The translations under genes and the position numbers were made by a program. The notes under the pieces are model-generated. The model saw only the letters and a program-made list of their open reading frames with translations. It did no database searches and was not told where the DNA came from. From NCBI GenBank assembly GCA_029582155.1, contig CM055900.1, forward strand, positions 41,771,236-41,835,235: 64,000 bases of DNA, in the 5' to 3' direction. This stretch comes from Panopea generosa (lineage: Eukaryota; Mollusca; Bivalvia; Adapedonta; Hiatellidae). How positions within the stretch are numbered: the stretch's first letter is position 1; each line of letters begins with the position of its first letter. This document shows positions 1 through 11,147 of this stretch, one piece after another.

Positions 1-40
<40 letters not shown>

Positions 41-60
41 CCAACCAACCAATCAATCAA
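1..60. repeat. (TCAA)n simple repeat
   Basis: About 13 tetramer units with three TCAACC variants at the right end. The same tetramer, as its complement TTGA, caps SINE copies at 33761 and 43743, so this may be the tail of a SINE lying off the left edge. Confidence 0.9.
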
Positions 61-104
61 GTTTTTAATTTTCTATCTTTTCATTATCAATCATTAATAA
101 ATTT

Positions 105-190
105 TTGTTGTCGAATGGTCCGAGATGCCGCCTCATGATCCCCGACCTCTCACAGTTGAGGTTTCAAGTCCAAGCCCAGTTCTGGCATAA
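105..190 (+). repeat. tRNA-derived SINE head, class II (Leu/Ser-like)
   Basis: ATGGTCCGAG resembles the A box of Leu/Ser tRNAs and GGTTTCAAGTCC resembles the B box, with the shared GACCTCTCACAG stretch between them. The same block recurs, mostly inverted, near 23000, 57850, 62270 and 63380. Confidence 0.55.
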
Positions 191-1162
191 TATGGCAAGT
201 AAGAAAGTTTGCCAGTATATTCAAGAAGGATGGTGATTCTTTGAGGACTCATGCATTTTAGATTTTCCACTACCTAATAATCAAACTAATCGTACTTCTA
301 TATTAGACCTATAATGTATCGAAAATGGCGGATGCTCGATCCCATTTAACCAAACAACTTTATTGTACCTTTCAAATTTTTATTTCATTCCTTCTTCTTC
401 CTTTCACATATCCATCAATCCATCTTTCCATAACAATATAATGTGTTTTTTTTTAAAATCACCCTTCAACTATCTACCAATCAAATCAGACGCTGTATTT
501 TGGCATTCTCTCGCAGCTATTGTTAAGTGCAGAACTTACCACACCATTTTCAAACACCCTGTGGAATAAGCCCAAATATTACAGTCTACGTTCATCTAAA
601 ATAATTCATGCATATTGCTATTAATCAAATTCTCTGTTTTCCAAATTACGCTTAAGCATGCCGCGGACCCGGGCAAACTTTCTGTGAATCAATATATCTG
701 CAAAAATACAGAAATTCAGATAATCCTGGGATACTTACTCTTATTTAATGACACGGCGTTATTGAAACATGCCCGAAAACAATCAAATTAAGACAGTTTA
801 CGACTTAGAGTACAATTTGTTTGATATACAAAACCTATCCTCAGACACCGTTTCACATAAAACGACCATACATCAAAATTACATTTACTTAAAAATTGCT
901 GTTAAAAATATTGAACGCCTCTCATTGCGTATTAATGTAACTTCTGGGCCCAATTGTTACATAAGTTTGCCACGGCTATTGTCTAGTTGCCATGGAAACA
1001 AAAATATTCAATTCAGTAAGTAACTAGGAAATGGATAATACTTAAAGTAGAATATTGCGATTTGATTGAAATCTGTTTCGATCTCAATTTTTTCACATGT
1101 TTTATGGAGAGCGTATATCAATTATTTGTGTAACAAAATTGTTCCATTAAACGGTCTATGTC

Positions 1163-1163
<1 letters not shown>
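191..1163. other. Intronic sequence, no gene seen
   Basis: AT-rich single-copy-looking sequence inside the intron. Open frames of 68-84 codons have no recognisable domain and low-complexity composition. An RFX-type X-box candidate (GTTGCCATGGAAAC) lies at 986-999. Confidence 0.6.

Positions 1164-1210
<47 letters not shown>
1164..1210. repeat. (TA)n microsatellite
   Basis: About 23 uninterrupted TA dinucleotides. Confidence 0.98.
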
Positions 1211-1211
<1 letters not shown>

Positions 1212-1904
1212 TTATTCCAAGAAAAAGAAATTTCTCACAATTTTCCTTGACTCACATTATTTGAATCTAAATAATTACACCGTCTGTATAAATAAGCACA
1301 TTGTATAGTCACTCATATCACAGGATCACTCGATATAACAAACTATAGATTTTGAAACAAATTTCTTAAATCTTGTACGAATTCTTTAAAAAGATAATTT
1401 GAATTGCCTCCCTTGTACTATGAAAGGAAATCTATGGCCATGTTGATGATCTGATTGTAAAACTGACCTAGGCCAAATGCAGATGCAGTCAATATTATAT
1501 TATTTTTATACATAGAAACTTAAAAACAATACTTTTATTTGAATGAGTCAATAATACAAGGTTCAAAGATTATGTTCTTGCACAATGGTATATTATTATG
1601 TTTACAATCTGAGATTTTTGTTGGTTTAAAACTTTTTTATATTAAGACAACTTGGGATGGTCATCTCTTTCTTTAAGAAGGAAATCAAATGTAACAATCT
1701 TTTGTTACATGAAAATTACTGCAATACATGCACACATAAAAATTTATTAATGATATATTTATTTCTTTTAGAAGAAAGATATAACAAAGCTGAGAAAACT
1801 GAGAAATTATGCAGCAGATAAATGAATGAACAAACATGACACATCTAACATGCTTAAACATATTTATAGAATATTTACGATTATCAAGATACATTTATTA
1901 AACA
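1211..1904. other. Intronic sequence, nothing recognised
   Basis: AT-rich, with only short open frames (up to 69 codons) and no motif or repeat that I can name. Confidence 0.6.
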
Positions 1905-2392
1905 CCAGGGGGCGTGTTTCACAAAAAACTTTTACCAAAAGTCATCGTAAAAGTTAAATCAACAACAATTATTATATATTTTATTAATTTTCATCCAAAT
2001 GAACCCAAAGTTGGCTTATATCATACTAAAAATCATGTTTTCTTGAATTACAATCATTTTAAATGTCGATCAGGCCATACTTAAAAAAATTTTTTGTTTG
2101 CTGTGCTCCGACCCAGTATTTTTCAATTGGGTAGGTAGGTAGTTAATTTTTTTTTCTTTGCTAAATTTTGATTTTGCATAGTCATTTGAAAGAAAAATGG
2201 ACAGAAATCAGGAAAAAAAATTCAAAGCTTTGAACCACAATAAAAAAGTTTGGGTAGCTGCAATTTTGAGTGAGTAGGTAGGAGCATGGCAAACAATATA
2301 TTTTTTAAGGATGGCCTTTACAACAAAGAAATTGTGAAATTGAACTATGATAATTTTTAGTGCAAGTTATATTTTGTGAAACACAGCCCTGG
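1905..2392. mobile_element. MITE with ~23-bp terminal inverted repeats and an inner fold-back
   Basis: The left end CCAGGG-GCGTGTTTCACAAAA is matched by the right end, whose complement reads CCAGGGCTGTGTTTCACAAA. Inside, a second pair of arms (2073-2113 and 2277-2316) is also inverted, sharing GGCCAT, CTTAAAAAA, TTGTTTGC and TGCTCC. No coding frame is present. This is either one two-level fold-back element or one MITE nested in another. No target duplication was clear. Confidence 0.75.
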
Positions 2393-2423
2393 TAAGCATG
2401 ATCTTTAGATCATTGAAATTAGG

Positions 2424-2959
2424 GGTCAATAGAGCCTTTAGTTATTGTAGATATTGACAGGTCAATACAGCCTTTATTTATTGTAGATATTGACAGGTCA
2501 ATAGAGCCTTTAGTTATTGTAGATATTGACAGGTCAATAGAGCCTTTAGTTATTGTAGATATTGACAGGTCAATAGAGCCTTAATTTATTGTAGATATTG
2601 ACAGGTCAATAAAGCCTTTAGTTATTGTAGATATTGACAGGTCAATAGAGCCTTTAGTTATTGCAGATATTGACAGGTCAATAGAGCCTTTAGTTATTGC
2701 AGATATTGACAGGTCAATAGAGCCTTTAGTTATTGTAGATATTGACAGGTCAATAGAGCCTTTAGTTATTGTAGATATTGACAGGTCAATAGAGCCTTTA
2801 GTTATTGTAGATATTGACAGGTCAATAGAGCCTTTAGTTATTGTAGATATTGACAGGACAATAGAGCCTTTAGTTATTGTAGATATTGACAGGTCAATAG
2901 AGCCTTTAGTTATTGTAGATATTGACAGGTCAATAGAGCCTTTAGTTATTGTAGATATT
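2424..2959. repeat. 36-bp minisatellite, about 15 copies
   Basis: The unit runs GGTCAATAGAGCC...GATATTGACA with very few substitutions. Because 36 is a multiple of three, the minus strand stays open and would read a 12-residue repeat (STITKGSIDLSI). The frame is a by-product of the array, not evidence for a gene. Low divergence suggests recent amplification. Confidence 0.97.
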
Positions 2960-3431
2960 TTGCCATTTGTCAGCACAATATGACCGCAGTAAAGAATAAT
3001 GTCTTGTATGTTATTGCATATCATCCACAGCAATTTATATATCAGGCCAACTTCATTGATTTTTATTTTGATATAATGATTTTACAAAAGAGATTTCAGG
3101 CTGTTTTTCCAAAATAATCATACTAACCACCTCGCCCCCTCGACATGCCAATAAACCATATTTATTGTACCCTCACCCCCTCCATAAGCCAATCCAAATG
3201 CTTGATAGATAAATGTATAAACATTTATATTCAACTGATAGCATAAAAACAGTTGATATGAAATAATATGAGTAACAGACAGTAAATTAGCACACGCTTT
3301 AAAATTCACAGTCAAACTTCTTATATCATCAAATACTGTAGAAATCAGAAACATCACTAAAACAAAATAAAATTTTGGATTTTTCTTTAGATTACTGGTT
3401 AATTGCACAAAACAAGTTTGACTGCGAATAA
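2960..3431. other. ZFHX intron proximal to the exon
   Basis: A minus-strand frame of 109 codons begins in the exon's antisense shadow and runs through intron; it has no domain. No further exon was recognised. Confidence 0.6.
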
Positions 3432-3454
3432 TCAAACATCGTTCCAAAACGTAC
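3432..3454 (-). other. Splice donor and start of the downstream ZFHX intron
   Basis: GTACGTTTTG follows the exon end AAG, matching the GTRNGT donor pattern. Conceptual translation past this point adds only seven residues before a stop and shows no family similarity. Confidence 0.8.
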
Positions 3455-6400
3455 CTTCATCGTCAAACTTGACGCTGTCTTTTTCCTGAATCTCCTTCAC
3501 AGAGAATATATCGCCAATGTCAATCTCCATCTGCCCCGTCTCTCTCATCTCCACCTGCTTCATGCTCTCACTGTGCAAGTGTTGTACTGAATGTACATGC
3601 TGCATTAGACCAAGTTTCGTCCGTGCGTTGAATTTACACAGCATGCAGTGGTAGTATTTGTTGGTTGTCGCCACTTTGCTCTCCTGTTTTTGAAGGTGAC
3701 AGAACAGTTGGGAGCTCGCTTCATGTCGGGGATTCCCTGTGTGGATTTGTAGCTTGTGTATGCTGTTTGTGTAGTAGTCACATGCGTTACAGCGTACCTG
3801 GACGGGGTTACTGACATTCAGGTACTTCAGGCGCCACTCGTTGTTGGCTCCTCCCTCTTTTATATGATTGACAAGCTGAAGTCTCTGCAGATGCTTGTCA
3901 GTTTTGCAGTGAAGCTGAAAGTTGGCTTTAAGGTTGGTTTTGTATGAGCAGAGATTACACATGTATGTGCCATTTGACATGGAAATATTCTCATTCTCGT
4001 GTGATTTACTCCGGTCATGCTGTAAATGTTGATGCAGAGATTCCAGTGAATCAGTACCGTAAATGTTGCAGACGCAACACTGAAACAGTCTACTAACATC
4101 CTGTAAATGGTGATCGTCATCTGACCCCATCCCTCCAATACCATTCTCCTTACTCAAATCCATTGGAGCATCCCCAAACCCTGCAGGGATTCCACCCATC
4201 ATGAGGGAACCATCATACGGAAAGGTTATTCCTCCCGGTATGGGACCAGCAAGTCCAAGAAAAGAAGGGTCCTGCTGCAGCATAACAAGTTGGTTCATTT
4301 GATGAAGCTGCATGTCCCTCTGCATGTGCTTCATGTTCTGTTGCAGGACCATCATGTTGTGTGTGTGCTTCTCACTTGTCATGTGTATGCGTAGATTCCG
4401 GGCAACATTTGTCTCGTAGTTGCAGACGTCACATCTCCATGTTGGTTTGGGTTTGGATTTCTTTAAACTATCATGCGAAGATTGTTGTTGTTGCTGTTGC
4501 TGTAGTTGTTGTTGATGCTGCTGTTGCTGATGATGTTGTTGTTGTTGCTGCATCAACTGCTGGTGGGGAGGAGTTTTGGACTGTGGGGTTTGTGATCGTG
4601 TTGTCTGTGGAGGAGGTGCATGAGGTTGCGGCATCTGCTGTGACGGGTGAGAGGGATGCTGGGATAGCTGGGACATTTCTCCACCACCGTTCGCAAGATC
4701 TTGCACATTGTTCAGATGCTTATCAGACTGCATGTGAATACTGAGATTACCTTTAGTCGTTGTGGAATAATTACATACCTCACATCGATATGGTTTGTAG
4801 CCACAGGAGTAGCTCTCACCACGCGCTAGTCGTGGATGAGACTGGCTTGTGAGACAGTACATACACTTCTGCTCACCTTCAGGGTGCTTCTCCTTCATGT
4901 GTATTTCTAGAGTTTCCTGATATTTGTAATGCCAATTACATTTGGGGCATTTTAATGTTTTGCAAGAATTCCGTGAATGCATCATGGTCATGTGACCACC
5001 AAGGGACTGCGATGAACTGAGGACCATATCGCAACTAGGGCATTCTACACCCTGTGCTCGCCCATTTGGATGTTCCTCACAAGCCCCATAAAATCCAGGT
5101 CTTTGTGATGTGGTATATGTTGGCAAGTAGGGTTTTGGAGGCTGAGAAACAGACGTAAAATCGTCTTGCATATATCTGTGCATGGGATTCATTTGAAAAC
5201 TTGATTGAGAATCAGAGTCACTTAGGTCCAGTTTTAGTTTTTTGGGCTCACTCTGGACATTTCTTTCAGCTTTGTCATAATGCAGAGTTTTATGAGAAAG
5301 AGCATTCAATATGGCAGAACTTGGGCTGTCCCTGTCCAGATGCCCCAACTGGTCCCGAATTTCTTTAATTGACAAGTCCTTTGCTGGTAGATTAAGACTG
5401 GAATTCACACTACTAGATTCTTTGTAAGATTCTGCTAACTTCGGTTTTGTATATACATAACTTACACTTGTTGTTTCTTTTACTGAATTAATTTTGCCTA
5501 AATTAATGCCAGTTGAATTGTGAATTTTTGATCCTGAGTCATTTCCTCCTGTAGATTTTATAGGCTCCAAGAAAGATATTAGAGGTTTTTTATCCTTGCC
5601 GATTCCTTGAATAATTGCAGACGAATTCTTTTGTGACATTATTTCTTTTTCATCTGCAGTGAGTACCATAGAATGTTCAGTGGTTGTGTGAGATATGAAA
5701 GACTTTGAAAAGCCGAATGACAGCTTACATATAAAGCACATGAGAATGGGTTTGGTTGGGACTGACAACACTTGAGATGATGAAGGAACATTGGACAATG
5801 TTGATGATGAAGACGAAGATAACATTAATGATGTTTCTGAGGTAGATGATTCAGGATTTTCATTAGAGATGGGAGATTTGGAATTACTGTGACCGTCACC
5901 AGTTGACATTTCACCTGAGTTATGAGATTTGTGCTTTCCTGACCGTAGATCATACACTCTGTAGCTATGCATTATGGGAGTCGTCTGCTGTGTATGAGGT
6001 ACCATGAAAATGTTATTCATGAATGAATTTGGATTTCTAGGAACAAAAAATGCATTGTCTATTTGAGGAATAGCTTGAAGGGAGGGCTCATTAGATTTTC
6101 CCTTTCTGTCAATTATGAGACCTTCCTTTTGCGGCAGATCAATTATAGAGTCTATATCACTGTCCGAGTCACCTTCAATAATATATGCCGAGCCATCTGG
6201 ATTGTAAACTATCTTCCCATCAAAACTTTCTACATCACTTAGCTCTTTAATGCTATTTTTATCTTTTACTTTCAAATAGTCACCAGTTTTGTTTGTAATA
6301 CTGTTATTAACAACTGCACTTTTAGCACTGTCACTCTTTTCACTTTCCATACTTTTATTTCCAGCACATGTATGGTCCATATATTCTTGCAAACTCTGGA

Positions 6401-6926
6401 ACTCATTATCACAGTTGCCACACTCGACTAAATCTTCGTTATCTGAAAAATCCTCATCGGACCCAACATCATTGCCAACAATTGCATCATCATACACTGT
6501 TTTACTCGACGCTCCTTCAGTTAAGTCACTACTTCCTGTAAGTCCAGATCCAGATCGCGATGAAGTTTCATGGCTCAAATTTTCTAGGCTATTACTTTTT
6601 CCGTCAACAAGTCGTCTGTTGTTGCCAACAGACTCAATACCAATGTCACTGCTCATGTTGAACTTGTCTTGTAGATTGGACAATGCAGATGATTTCATTT
6701 CAAAACTTGTCCTGTCCAGTATCGGAGTGGAATGGCTCAGATTTACAGAGTTTAATACTGTGTTTGTGTGGGGTGTGCTGTTAAACACTGATGTATAGCT
6801 TCCATTAGAGTTGTAGGGGTAACTGAATGCTGCCTCGACCGGGTCATTGTTGTCAGCAAACAAAGACTTCCCTTTCGGCAACACATTCTCACTTACTGCA
6901 TACGGACTAGTGGATTCCAGCGCCAT
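3455..6926 (-). CDS. ZFHX3: Large first coding exon of a zinc finger homeobox factor (ZFHX2/3/4, ATBF1/zfh-2 family)
   Basis: This exon encodes the N-terminal ~1157 residues of a nuclear DNA-binding transcription factor. Seen: about ten C2H2-type fingers at roughly residues 166-187 (ending His-Thr-Cys, so C2HC-like), 395-418, 627-650, 657-680, 713-737, 830-854, 948-970, 988-1012, 1043-1067 and 1091-1115. Family hallmarks are the VYNPDGSAYIIE block (~235), YRVYDLRSGK (~320) and the CGYKPYRCEVCNYSTTTKGN finger. A Gln/His-rich tract lies at ~790-820 and a PMDLS motif at ~920. The start is ATG at 6926 (A at -3, G at +4); the frame upstream runs open only to a TTG codon and is then closed by TAA. 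The frame crosses a donor (AAG then GTACGT at 3455/3454), so the exon ends in phase 1; continuing to the stop at 3432 would read intron. No homeodomain lies here; in this family they are encoded further 3', off the left edge. Single-copy invertebrate orthologues are equally related to ZFHX2, 3 and 4, so the symbol denotes the family. Not broken. Confidence 0.95.
4470..4560 (-). repeat. CAG/CAA repeat coding the Gln/His tract of the ZFHX protein
   Basis: Runs of TGT/TGC triplets on the plus strand encode an interrupted polyglutamine with histidines (about residues 790-820), between the fifth and sixth fingers. CAA and CAT interruptions make it less prone to pure-CAG slippage. It is probably length-variable between individuals, by analogy with Gln tracts in vertebrate ZFHX3. 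Confidence 0.85.
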
Positions 6927-7060
6927 GCTGGCTCCAGTTGTCCAATCGCTATGCAAAAATTACTGTTTGGTACCTGATCTGTCTACTTGCTCCTGTCATA
7001 TGACCACTTTCCATGTTGTGTTATGGGAAACCAGCATCTAAATCATGGCTACTGGATCAC
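6927..7060 (-). other. 5' UTR part of the ZFHX exon, with splice acceptor and three uORFs
   Basis: On the minus strand a pyrimidine-rich stretch ends in TCATTTTAG immediately before 7060, a strong 3' splice site. The transcript therefore probably enters here from an untranslated upstream exon. The 134-nt leader contains three AUG triplets out of frame with, or stopped before, the main start: uORF 7046-7038 (2 codons), 7037-6996 (13 codons) and 7014-6949 (21 codons). An upstream promoter is not visible. Splice-site strength was judged by eye. Confidence 0.7.
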
Positions 7061-8924
7061 CTAAAATGAGACAAAATAACACCATATCAATATCAATTGA
7101 ACGATTCTGAATTCAATTTCCCTCATAGAGCTGCCACACTACTGCTGCAGCCACCATATTTCTCTCTATAATTGTCTTCAGGTACTAAAACAATACGAAG
7201 ATAAAACTTTAAAAACGGACCAACGCTATGAAAATTTGTCGGATTTTGACATTTTTTCTCTATAATTGATATCTGAAGTAAAAATTCAAACCAAACTGGG
7301 AGGATAGAACCTGTGATGTGAATAATATTAAACTGAACTTATCAAATATTTTGTCTTTGTATGATCTTAGAAATTATTCTAAGTATTGGTATTGTTGGTA
7401 TTGAATAATTTAATAGAAGATATTCTTTTGATTTCTGAATGACAAAAAAACAACATTGTCTTGACCATTAAAGTCTCTCTAATAAACAGCTCCACTGTTT
7501 TGCTTTATATAATATATTTCCACTACTGTGAAGCTCAACAAAAAACATAAACTCTCAAAGACTTGTTTTTTTTAAAGACAAGTTCTTTTCTCTTTTGAAC
7601 CATGTTGGTAATCCATTCACAAAGATGCCATTTCTACCTGTTTAATGATTAAAGGATAGAAATTACACTTCAACTTCCAAGCTCTCATTCAACATCAAAT
7701 GCTGTTTGATCATGTAATAAATAAAAAATATATAAAAAAATTAAAAAATTTGAAAATCATGACTGTACAAGCACAAGGCTTGAATTAAAAGGATGAAAAA
7801 ACAATGATACTGGTTGCTAAAGTTTCAGTTGGTGAAAGATTTTAATTTGATATCATGTTCTGTTGAATAAGAAAAACATTGGTTAGTGATAAAAGGATAG
7901 AGGAGATTAAAGGGAAAGCAGAAATCAACACTGATGAAAACTTAATGTCCATTCCAGTCTAACAAAGAGTGGAATGACAATCAAAAGCTCAAATAACACA
8001 TAGACCACAGACAAACGCCATTGTTATAAAATAAACAGAATGTCTGAGCACCTAGAATAAACAATTAGAGAAAAATAATTATTTGCAAAAAAAAACATTT
8101 CATTACATTTCTGTGAACTTAAATCACATATATAGGTATAAATTTAACATTTAATAAAACCCAACACTAATGAATTCAATATCTCGTCTGAGACACCTGT
8201 GAAATATGAAAAGAATCAAGTTACAATCACGAAAATGTCGGAACATTACTAATTTTCATCAGAGCCTCGGAATCATAAAAACAGGGAAATCTTCTACTGT
8301 TTCAGGAAATGTTTCCAGTAATATCTCATTAACAGGTGTCCCTTAAAAGAAAAAAAAATAAACCAATACCTTATAAAAAAAAATTAATAATACCAACAAA
8401 GATAATTACTAATAAACGGAATGCCCCAGCAATTAAACTCGAATATAAAACTAAAATAAATTTAAAACAATAATACTGTGACTGTTCGTCTCATATTTCA
8501 TTAATATTATTGTTTATTGTATATCATATTAAAGTTTTCTAATACTTTAGTGTCTCACAATATATGAAACAATTAATAGATATATTTATAGATCTCACAA
8601 GAAATTGAAATTAATTAGTTGTTAATCTTTAAAGGTACCAATGAATGCCATAAAGGGGCACTAAACACAAAACTGCCATAAAACGGCAACAATTTCTAAT
8701 GAAAACATAATCACTTTATGCATACGTAACATTTTAAATTTTCAATTGTTGAAGAGCTTGTCCTCACAAACTTATATAATATTGTAAAAAAAAAATGGTT
8801 TCTGATATATTTTGCAAACACAATTGGGAGTGACAGACACTGCAATCTTACATAGTTTGCTTTATGTCTTAATATGACTTCCATGAACATGTGAAAATAT
8901 TTTGGGTGGCACGTTTGGTGCTTT
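7061..8924. other. Noncoding region upstream of the ZFHX acceptor
   Basis: Presumed intron. AT-rich with scattered A and T runs; no repeat, RNA gene or coding frame was recognised. Confidence 0.6.
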
Positions 8925-9145
8925 GAGTTGGAAATAAAACTCCTCCTGAATGCAACCCACATGTCTTTTGGTAATTTTGGTGCCAAAAGAAAAGGCTTAA
9001 TTATAATTTTCGGTGGTAAAGTATTGTTTTTTGAATTTAAAGAAAGGAAAACAGTTTACACTTACAGTTATTTTTGTGTGATTAATTCATTTATAATTGC
9101 CTCATTTTTATTCTTTTTTTAAAGTAAGAAATAAAATAAAACTTC
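8925..9145 (+). repeat. Dispersed repeat, copy 1 (shared with 12875-13085)
   Basis: Blocks such as GGTAAA, GAATTTAAAGAAA, TGTGATtAATT and AAAGTAAGAAATAAA occur in the same order in both copies, with substantial divergence. Class unknown; no coding frame. Confidence 0.6.
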
Positions 9146-10461
9146 CTTAATATTGATCAAAAAATTGTAGATGAAACTAGTTTGCCCCCTCAAAACAAAA
9201 TAAGGCAGATGAATCAGTAAATAGGCGAAACCACCGCAATTCTTGTAAACAAAGTAGTCCCAAATCAGTCTAAGATTAATTTGCATTCTGCATTGTCTGG
9301 TTCCTAGTCAGTAAGTTATTATTAACACCTCCTTGGTATTATGTAATAATGGAATCCTTCAGGATCAGGGTAGATAATCAATTAAGAATTAAAAAATATG
9401 AGTTAGAAAAAAACCATCAATAACAAACTAATAAATACTTGATTTGGCAATAGTTTATTTAAAAAGAATAGAATGTTAGTGTCTAAAATTATCAGCTTTA
9501 TCAGGTGAGGCTTAGAAAAAACAAGGATGAGGCACTGTCATTCCACCATTTTTAATTCGTCTTTTTTTATGAAATTAAAAATCAGCATCAAACTTTTGTT
9601 ACAGCTTGTAGGGATTCCATTAAGGATTATACGTAATTACCTCATGTGCCTGATGAATTTGCATTGACATGATAAACCTATGTTTATTAGGCAGGCAGTG
9701 TATCAACAGAAATGAATGCACCGACATGATAAAACCGGGACCATGCCATGATCCAAAATATCTTATCAAATAAATAATCAGTTTTGGTAAAAACAACACA
9801 AGCTTCTTAAGGTATATACTGTGGTAGGTTCGGTCATGACAATTAAGAGAATATGTAGAATGAACCTAGAACCTGCGTACCTCCATACAAACAAACTTAA
9901 GTAAATATAAACAGACCGATAAATACAGGATTATGCAGAAAGAGATTTAACTATGCAGATTCTACGGTAAACAGCAGAACTGTACTTTCCATCACTCATG
10001 TAGTGAATACGAACCACACTGGGGTTGATTTGACGCAGACATGTAAGTCACTTATTTGACAAAAATTGGTCAAATGGACAGTAATACTGGAGCTCATTTA
10101 GAGGAAATGAACCCTGTGCAGAGATAGACAGTTGTCCACTCATTATCCATTAGAAAGGAGACAGACCAACAAAAAGTTATCATTAACTGGTCAGTTACCA
10201 ATCAATCAATACAAATCTCTCATAAAACAAATAAGTCATACCTACATTGTTATGTGTCTGTCAGTGCTTTCCATTATTATATATACTTAAATTATATTAA
10301 ATCCACAACAAAATCACTGATCATATGTGATTTCACGAAAGTAATGATAAACAGGATTTGTGTGACAGTTTTACAACACTTCAGCTACAAAGTTACCCTT
10401 TGTACCAAAGGTCAGACAATCATGGAACACACAGAATGACCCCTTTCCCTTTCAATATAAT
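9146..10461. other. Noncoding, nothing recognised
   Basis: AT-rich sequence without recognisable genes or repeats. Confidence 0.55.
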
Positions 10462-11147
10462 AAAAACACACAAACATCCCCATGAAATACCTTCAAGATG
10501 GCATCCACCAAGCTTTTCATCTCACTAAACTTTCTGATAAATACACACCAACATCCCGGTGAACTACCTTCAAGATGGCATCCACCAAGCTTTCCATCTC
10601 ACAAAACATTCTGATAAATACACACCAACATCCCGGTGAACTACCTTCAAGATGGCATCCACCAAGCTTTCCATCTCATAACTTTCTGATAAATACACAC
10701 CAACATCCCGGTGAACTACCTTCAAGATGGCATCCACCAAGCTTTCCATCTCACAAAACTTTCTGATAAAAACACACCAACATCCCGGTGAACTACCTTC
10801 AAGACGACATCCACCAAGCTTTCCATCTCACCAAACATTCTGATAAAAACACACCAACATCCTGGTGAACTACCTTCAAGATGGCATCCACCAAGTTTTC
10901 CGTCTCACAAAACATTCTGATAAAAACATACCAACATCCCGGTGAACTACCTTCAAGACTACATCCACCAAGTTTTCCATCTCACAAAACATTCTGATAA
11001 AAACATACCAACATCCCGGTGAACTACCTTCAAGATGACATCCACCAAGCTTTCCATCTCACCAAACTTTCTGATAAAAACACACCAACATCCCGGTGAA
11101 CTACGATCAAGATGACATCCACCAAGCTTTCCATCTCACCAAACATT
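10462..11147. repeat. ~76-bp minisatellite, about 9 copies
   Basis: Units contain CATCCCGGTGAACTACCTTC followed by a CATCCACCAAGCTTTCC block and an AT-rich spacer. Unit length is 75-77 bp and divergence increases toward the ends. The short plus-strand frames inside it are repeat-derived. Confidence 0.95.

Noticed and set aside
363-1023. Small ORFs of 68 and 84 codons
   Set aside because: Chance frames in intronic AT-rich DNA, no domain or homology recognised.
3118-3447. 109-codon minus-strand frame after the ZFHX exon
   Set aside because: It lies in the intron beyond a good donor, in another frame, with no domain.
4361-4744. 127-codon plus-strand frame opposite the Gln tract
   Set aside because: Val/Ala-rich antisense of CAG/CAA repeats.
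6289-6798. 169-codon plus-strand frame opposite the ZFHX exon
   Set aside because: Antisense shadow of the real coding strand; Ser/Leu-rich composition follows from the complement of the ZFHX codons.
6927-6956. Extension of the ZFHX reading frame to a start at 6956
   Set aside because: The first codon there is TTG, not ATG, and it follows an in-frame TAA. The first ATG, at 6926, has an excellent Kozak context.
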